DNA of 9,338 bases, taken from contig JBNJEA010000117.1 of assembly GCA_051745395.1 (NCBI GenBank), positions 1-9,338 on the forward strand. The letters run 5' to 3'. Made by a program: the position numbers and the translations under genes. This DNA comes from JBNJEA01 sp051745395. Lineage in GTDB: Bacteria > Desulfobacterota > Desulfobacteria > Desulfobacterales > Desulfosalsimonadaceae. Below, in pieces: positions 6,268 to 9,338 of the stretch; the stretch's first letter is position 1; every line of letters begins with the position of its first letter. Under the pieces are notes generated by a model that saw only the letters and a program-made list of their open reading frames with translations, did no database searches and was not told the origin of the DNA.

Positions 6268-8502
6268 TCAGCCGACAATCGAGTCGAGTTTCAGTGCCGG
6301 GTGACCCTTTTCCTTCAGAAATTCGATCACTTCTTCTTCCGTGGACCCAACGGTTTCATCGGCGATCTTGTCGTACAGGTCCGGATATCCGAGTTCCTTG
6401 GCCCGCTCGTCGATGCGGTCCTTGACCTCCTCCTTGAGCATCTTGGGCATCCAGACGATGCGCAGCAGACCGCCTTCTTCCAATTCAGCCGGGCCGTCGC
6501 CGCGGATGAACTTGCGCTGGGTGATGTTGAACTTGGAATGGCCCACAAAGCCGGGAGACTTGGCCCCGCCGCCCATGACACCGGCCAGGGTGGTGAACTT
6601 CATGCCGCAGGGGGTGTCACCGGTAAATTCCCGGTTGACGGTCATGACCCCGTTGCAGGTCGGCAGCACGGCCGCGATGCATTCGCAGCAGCCGCAGGTG
6701 GTCATGGGATCGTGGACGATGGAGTAGAAGTTGTATCCTTCGACCGCGCCACGGGAGGCCTGCTTGACAAACTCGTTGACCCCCTTCCACTGGCCGAGCC
6801 GGGGGTCGATGGTCTCGCCCTTCTTGATCGGCTGGTTCGGACCGGTGGGGTTGATCTCGTAGGAGGCCTTGCAGTCCATCCAGTTGTAGGCACCGCACAG
6901 ACCGGTCCGTTCCGGGGACACGGAGCAGACGTGGTTCGGTGCAAAGGACTGGCAAAGGGTGCAGGAATAGTAGGTCTCCACGTCTTCGTCACGCATGTTT
7001 TCCACGCGCTCGTCGCGGTACTTGTACTCGGCCCGGGCCCGCTCGGTCAGCTTGTCCACGTCTTCTTTCTTGGTGTAGAGGGTGACCTGGACCTTGTCCA
7101 GGACCTTGCCGAAGTCCTGGTGCATCTTGGCGTGCAGCACAACCCCGATGTCTTTCAAGGTAAAGCCCTTTTCCACGGCCGCCTTGCTGATGCGGATCCA
7201 GGAAATGTCGCGCTGGCCGATATGCATCACACCCTGGATGTAGTTGATCAGGTGGTGGATCTGGCGCTCCAGGATGGGCTCAAAGTCCGGCTGAAATTCC
7301 CGGCCGGCGATCTGGACATAGATGCCCAGCGGCAGGGTGCCGCCTTCTTCCATGTCGCCGACATCCGGGCCGACGACTTCGACCTTGCCGTCTTCGATCT
7401 CTTTCATCTCCGCGAGCTTGGCCAGCTCGGTGCACTGGGTCTTGCCGCCGCCCATCTGGCCGAACAGATCCTTGCCGCGGACGCGCTCGCCCTCGTAGGC
7501 CGGGCCGAAGGAGCACGGGATTTCAATTTCGGAGACCTGGACCTTTAAGCCGCGGACTTCCACGGAGCGCTGCACGATTTCATCATGCGGCACGTTGGCC
7601 ACCACGTGTTCGTAGGTGCAGATGCCGGTGGGCAGGATTTCGGGGATGTCGGTGTCGGCCAGGGTCGGAAAACCCCAGTTGACACAGCCGGCTGCGGCCA
7701 CACCCCATTCGGTGCCGATGTCGCCGAGGGCGTTGACAAAGGCAAAGATCCGGTCCTTGTTGTACTTGAGAATCTTCTTGTAATCACCCGGCTGCAACCC
7801 GCCGAAGGCCATGGCCGCACGGTTGGCAAAACCGAGGGCGAAAACGGCCGAGGAAATGTCGGGCCCGAAGGGCACGATCCGGGTGTTCCAGCCGATCTGG
7901 ACCCCGGCTTCAATCAACTGGTCGATAATGGAAATGCCGCGGTGCTGGGCCGCACAGAAGATATACAGGTTGCGTTTCTGGTATTCCTCCACGATCATCT
8001 TGGCCGTTTCCGGGTCCGGGGCGGCACCGACGATGGCGGCAAAGCCGGGAGCCGAACCATCGACGAATTCGACGCCGCGTTTGCGCAGGACGATGTCATC
8101 TGCCGGGCCGAGCCAGATCTTGCCGTTTTCCAGGTCCGGGTCCTCTTCCGGATAATAGAAATCCGGCTGTTCGACAATCCGCAGCCCTTCCCGGATTTCA
8201 TAGGCCAGGATGGCGGCCATGCCGGCGTCGAGCAGGGGGCCGAGAAACGGCAGGTGGTGTTTGCCTTTGATATGCGGCGGCAGCAGTTTTCGCGCAAATT
8301 CCAGCGGCGCCTTCATGTCTTCAAGGGTTTCCACCTTCAAGCCGGTCAGCGAATAGATCACCGGCAGAAAATAGCCGGTATTGGGAAATTCCACCTTGGT
8401 ATCAGCGGAATAGGTTTTAAGCATCTTGTCGAGTTCCCCTTCTACCTGGGAGACGACTTTATAGCCACCCTGAATGGCGGCAAATGCGATCAGTTTTGAC
8501 AT
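6268..8502 (-). CDS. acsB: Acetyl-CoA synthase (CODH/ACS complex, ACS subunit)
   Basis: Joins a methyl group from the corrinoid iron-sulfur protein, CO from CODH and coenzyme A into acetyl-CoA, or cleaves acetyl-CoA in the reverse direction. At 744 aa it is the full bacterial length, close to the Moorella enzyme. It keeps the N-terminal CODH-contacting domain (about residues 1-310) that archaeal CdhC lacks. Cluster A ligands are all present: C514, C517, C526 and C536, with exactly the 3-9-10 spacing of the Moorella enzyme (506, 509, 518, 528), then the C603-G-C605 motif that holds the distal nickel, 67 residues further as in Moorella. Two extra cysteines (C606, C608) make the local sequence CGCCEC. 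The ATG at 8502 has a strong AAGGAGG ribosome site. The gene lies between acsA and acsC in one apparent operon. Confidence 0.98.
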   Translation of the reverse strand: MSKLIAFAAIQGGYKVVSQVEGELDKMLKTYSADTKVEFPNTGYFLPVIYSLTGLKVETLEDMKAPLEFARKLLPPHIKGKHHLPFLGPLLDAGMAAILAYEIREGLRIVEQPDFYYPEEDPDLENGKIWLGPADDIVLRKRGVEFVDGSAPGFAAIVGAAPDPETAKMIVEEYQKRNLYIFCAAQHRGISIIDQLIEAGVQIGWNTRIVPFGPDISSAVFALGFANRAAMAFGGLQPGDYKKILKYNKDRIFAFVNALGDIGTEWGVAAAGCVNWGFPTLADTDIPEILPTGICTYEHVVANVPHDEIVQRSVEVRGLKVQVSEIEIPCSFGPAYEGERVRGKDLFGQMGGGKTQCTELAKLAEMKEIEDGKVEVVGPDVGDMEEGGTLPLGIYVQIAGREFQPDFEPILERQIHHLINYIQGVMHIGQRDISWIRISKAAVEKGFTLKDIGVVLHAKMHQDFGKVLDKVQVTLYTKKEDVDKLTERARAEYKYRDERVENMRDEDVETYYSCTLCQSFAPNHVCSVSPERTGLCGAYNWMDCKASYEINPTGPNQPIKKGETIDPRLGQWKGVNEFVKQASRGAVEGYNFYSIVHDPMTTCGCCECIAAVLPTCNGVMTVNREFTGDTPCGMKFTTLAGVMGGGAKSPGFVGHSKFNITQRKFIRGDGPAELEEGGLLRIVWMPKMLKEEVKDRIDERAKELGYPDLYDKIADETVGSTEEEVIEFLKEKGHPALKLDSIVG

Positions 8503-8506
8503 GATT

Positions 8507-8523
8507 TCCTCCTTCGTTGAGGA
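8507..8523 (-). promoter_or_regulatory. acsB ribosome site inside a small hairpin
   Basis: On the minus strand the strong AAGGAGG site before acsB overlaps GAGGA (8511-8507), which can pair with TCCTC (8523-8519) across a 7-base loop. Five base pairs is weak, so the structure may or may not matter for initiation. Confidence 0.35.
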
Positions 8524-8576
8524 TTTTTTTGTTTTCGCTTTTCTGCGTATAATCCGATTCTATTTTATGCCGTCCA

Positions 8577-9338
8577 TCAGGCTTCGAGCTGCTGCCGGTC
8601 GCTCATGTCCATGAGCACGCGCTCGCGGGCCTTGTCGATTCCGAGCGCCTTTCGCTTGGCATCAATGTGGGCGATCATCTTCTGGGCATGCTTGATGGCA
8701 TCGGGTTCATAATCCCACATGCCGCCGTAAAGCTTTTCCATGTCCTTGAACAGGTGATCGGTAAACACCGGCGCGCCGGTAGTCGGGAAAGTGGCGCCAA
8801 AGACCGTGTAGACACCGGAGGCCACAAAGTAATGGCCGATGGAGATGGCCTTTTCACTCATCCATTCCGGTGCGCTGCCGGCTGCGGGCAGTTCGGCAAG
8901 ATCGTTGCCGAGTCCGCCGGCCTTGACCACTTCATTGGCCGCCAGAAGGATCCGGCTGTTGTCCACACAGGAGCCCAGGTGCAGCACCGGCGGGATACCG
9001 ACGGTTTCACAGACCTCGGCCAGACCCGGTCCGCAGTAGACACCGGCGGCTTCCGGGGTCAGCAGGCCTTCCATGGCGCAGGCGATGCCGTTGCAGCCGG
9101 TGGTCAGCACGATGACGTCGTTTTTGATCAGTTCCTTGACCACGGCGATGTGGCCTTCGTTGTGGCGGACCCGGGCGTTGTTGCATCCGACCACGCCGGC
9201 CACGCCGCGGATGCGGCCGTTGATGATGTTGTCGTTTAAGGTATAGTAGTCGCCGCGGAAGGTGCCGCCCAGGTGGTACTGGATGGATTCAACACCGAAT
9301 CCGGCGATCTGGGTGGCTTTCTGCCGCGGGATCATGAC
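8577..9338 (-). CDS. acsA: CO dehydrogenase catalytic subunit, C-terminal part (5' end outside window)
   Basis: Nickel-iron CO dehydrogenase of the CODH/ACS complex, which interconverts CO and CO2 in the cytoplasm and passes CO to acetyl-CoA synthase. About 253 C-terminal residues are visible; the family is usually about 630-675 aa, so the gene continues past the right edge. Three cluster C cysteine ligands can be placed: GVVGC (codon 9183-9185), TTGC (9093-9095) and LGSC (8967-8969). By motif and spacing they correspond to C446, C476 and C526 of Carboxydothermus CooS-II. The catalytic lysine of the WMSEKA motif (K563 there) is at 8850-8852. The remaining ligands (one His, two Cys) would lie outside the window. 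The gene ends in TGA, 74 bases before acsB on the same strand. Its position next to acsB favours the ACS-associated form (acsA) over a stand-alone cooS, but the symbol is inferred from context. Confidence 0.95.
   Translation of the reverse strand, partial: VMIPRQKATQIAGFGVESIQYHLGGTFRGDYYTLNDNIINGRIRGVAGVVGCNNARVRHNEGHIAVVKELIKNDVIVLTTGCNGIACAMEGLLTPEAAGVYCGPGLAEVCETVGIPPVLHLGSCVDNSRILLAANEVVKAGGLGNDLAELPAAGSAPEWMSEKAISIGHYFVASGVYTVFGATFPTTGAPVFTDHLFKDMEKLYGGMWDYEPDAIKHAQKMIAHIDAKRKALGIDKARERVLMDMSDRQQLEA

Noticed and set aside
6202..7548. 448-codon open frame on the plus strand
   Set aside because: It lies fully antisense to acsB and the acsB-acsC gap, and its composition (Val/Asp/Gly/His-rich) is that of a mirrored GC-rich gene. 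acsB is certain from its cluster A ligands.
7585..8499. 304-codon open frame on the plus strand
   Set aside because: Antisense to the N-terminal half of acsB, with no family motif that I recognise and no independent support.
8548..8553. TATAAT on the plus strand between acsA and acsB, as an antisense promoter
   Set aside because: No good -35 hexamer at 16-18 bases, and the gap is simply AT-rich.
1..9338. CRISPR arrays, tRNA/rRNA genes, insertion sequences and cobalamin or other riboswitches
   Set aside because: I looked for regularly spaced repeats, tRNA-like folds, transposase genes and known leader motifs and saw none.

Overview
The window holds the 3' part of a Wood-Ljungdahl (reductive acetyl-CoA) gene cluster, and every confident gene lies on the minus strand. 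Gene content (a bacterial-type CO dehydrogenase, a full-length acetyl-CoA synthase with its N-terminal domain, the corrinoid protein large subunit and the methyltransferase), a GC-rich coding sequence and an accessory PAS/zinc-ribbon-like protein all fit a strictly anaerobic bacterium. A sulfate reducer of the Desulfobacterota (Desulfobacterales-like) is my best guess. That assignment is an impression from protein similarity, not a computed result.

Layout in transcription order, from the right edge leftwards: (1) 9338-8577, C-terminal part of CO dehydrogenase (acsA/cooS), cut by the window edge; (2) 8502-6268, acetyl-CoA synthase (acsB); (3) 6176-4836, large subunit of the corrinoid iron-sulfur protein (acsC); (4) 4637-3753, methyltetrahydrofolate:corrinoid protein methyltransferase (acsE), followed by a strong intrinsic terminator at 3688-3718; (5) a second unit with a Na+-dependent NSS/LeuT-type symporter (3453-1900) whose stop codon overlaps the start of cooC (1903-1154), the MinD-type ATPase for CO dehydrogenase nickel maturation; (6) 979-401, a small PAS-like protein ending in a CxxC...SHGxCPxC motif; (7) 1-400, no convincing gene, with a very AT-rich first 190 bases.

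The proteins form the carbonyl branch. AcsE moves the methyl group of methyltetrahydrofolate to the corrinoid protein (AcsC, normally with AcsD). CODH makes or uses CO, and ACS joins methyl, CO and CoA into acetyl-CoA, or runs in reverse to oxidise acetate. CooC supports nickel loading of CODH. The catalytic residues I could place are present in all of them.

Points for a second look: the AcsC partner gene acsD is absent from the window; three intercistronic gaps in the acs operon carry inverted repeats, including a perfect 13-bp stem between acsC and acsE and a 10-bp stem between acsB and acsC; the transporter and cooC share an ATGA junction; and a lone PAS/zinc-ribbon-like protein follows cooC.
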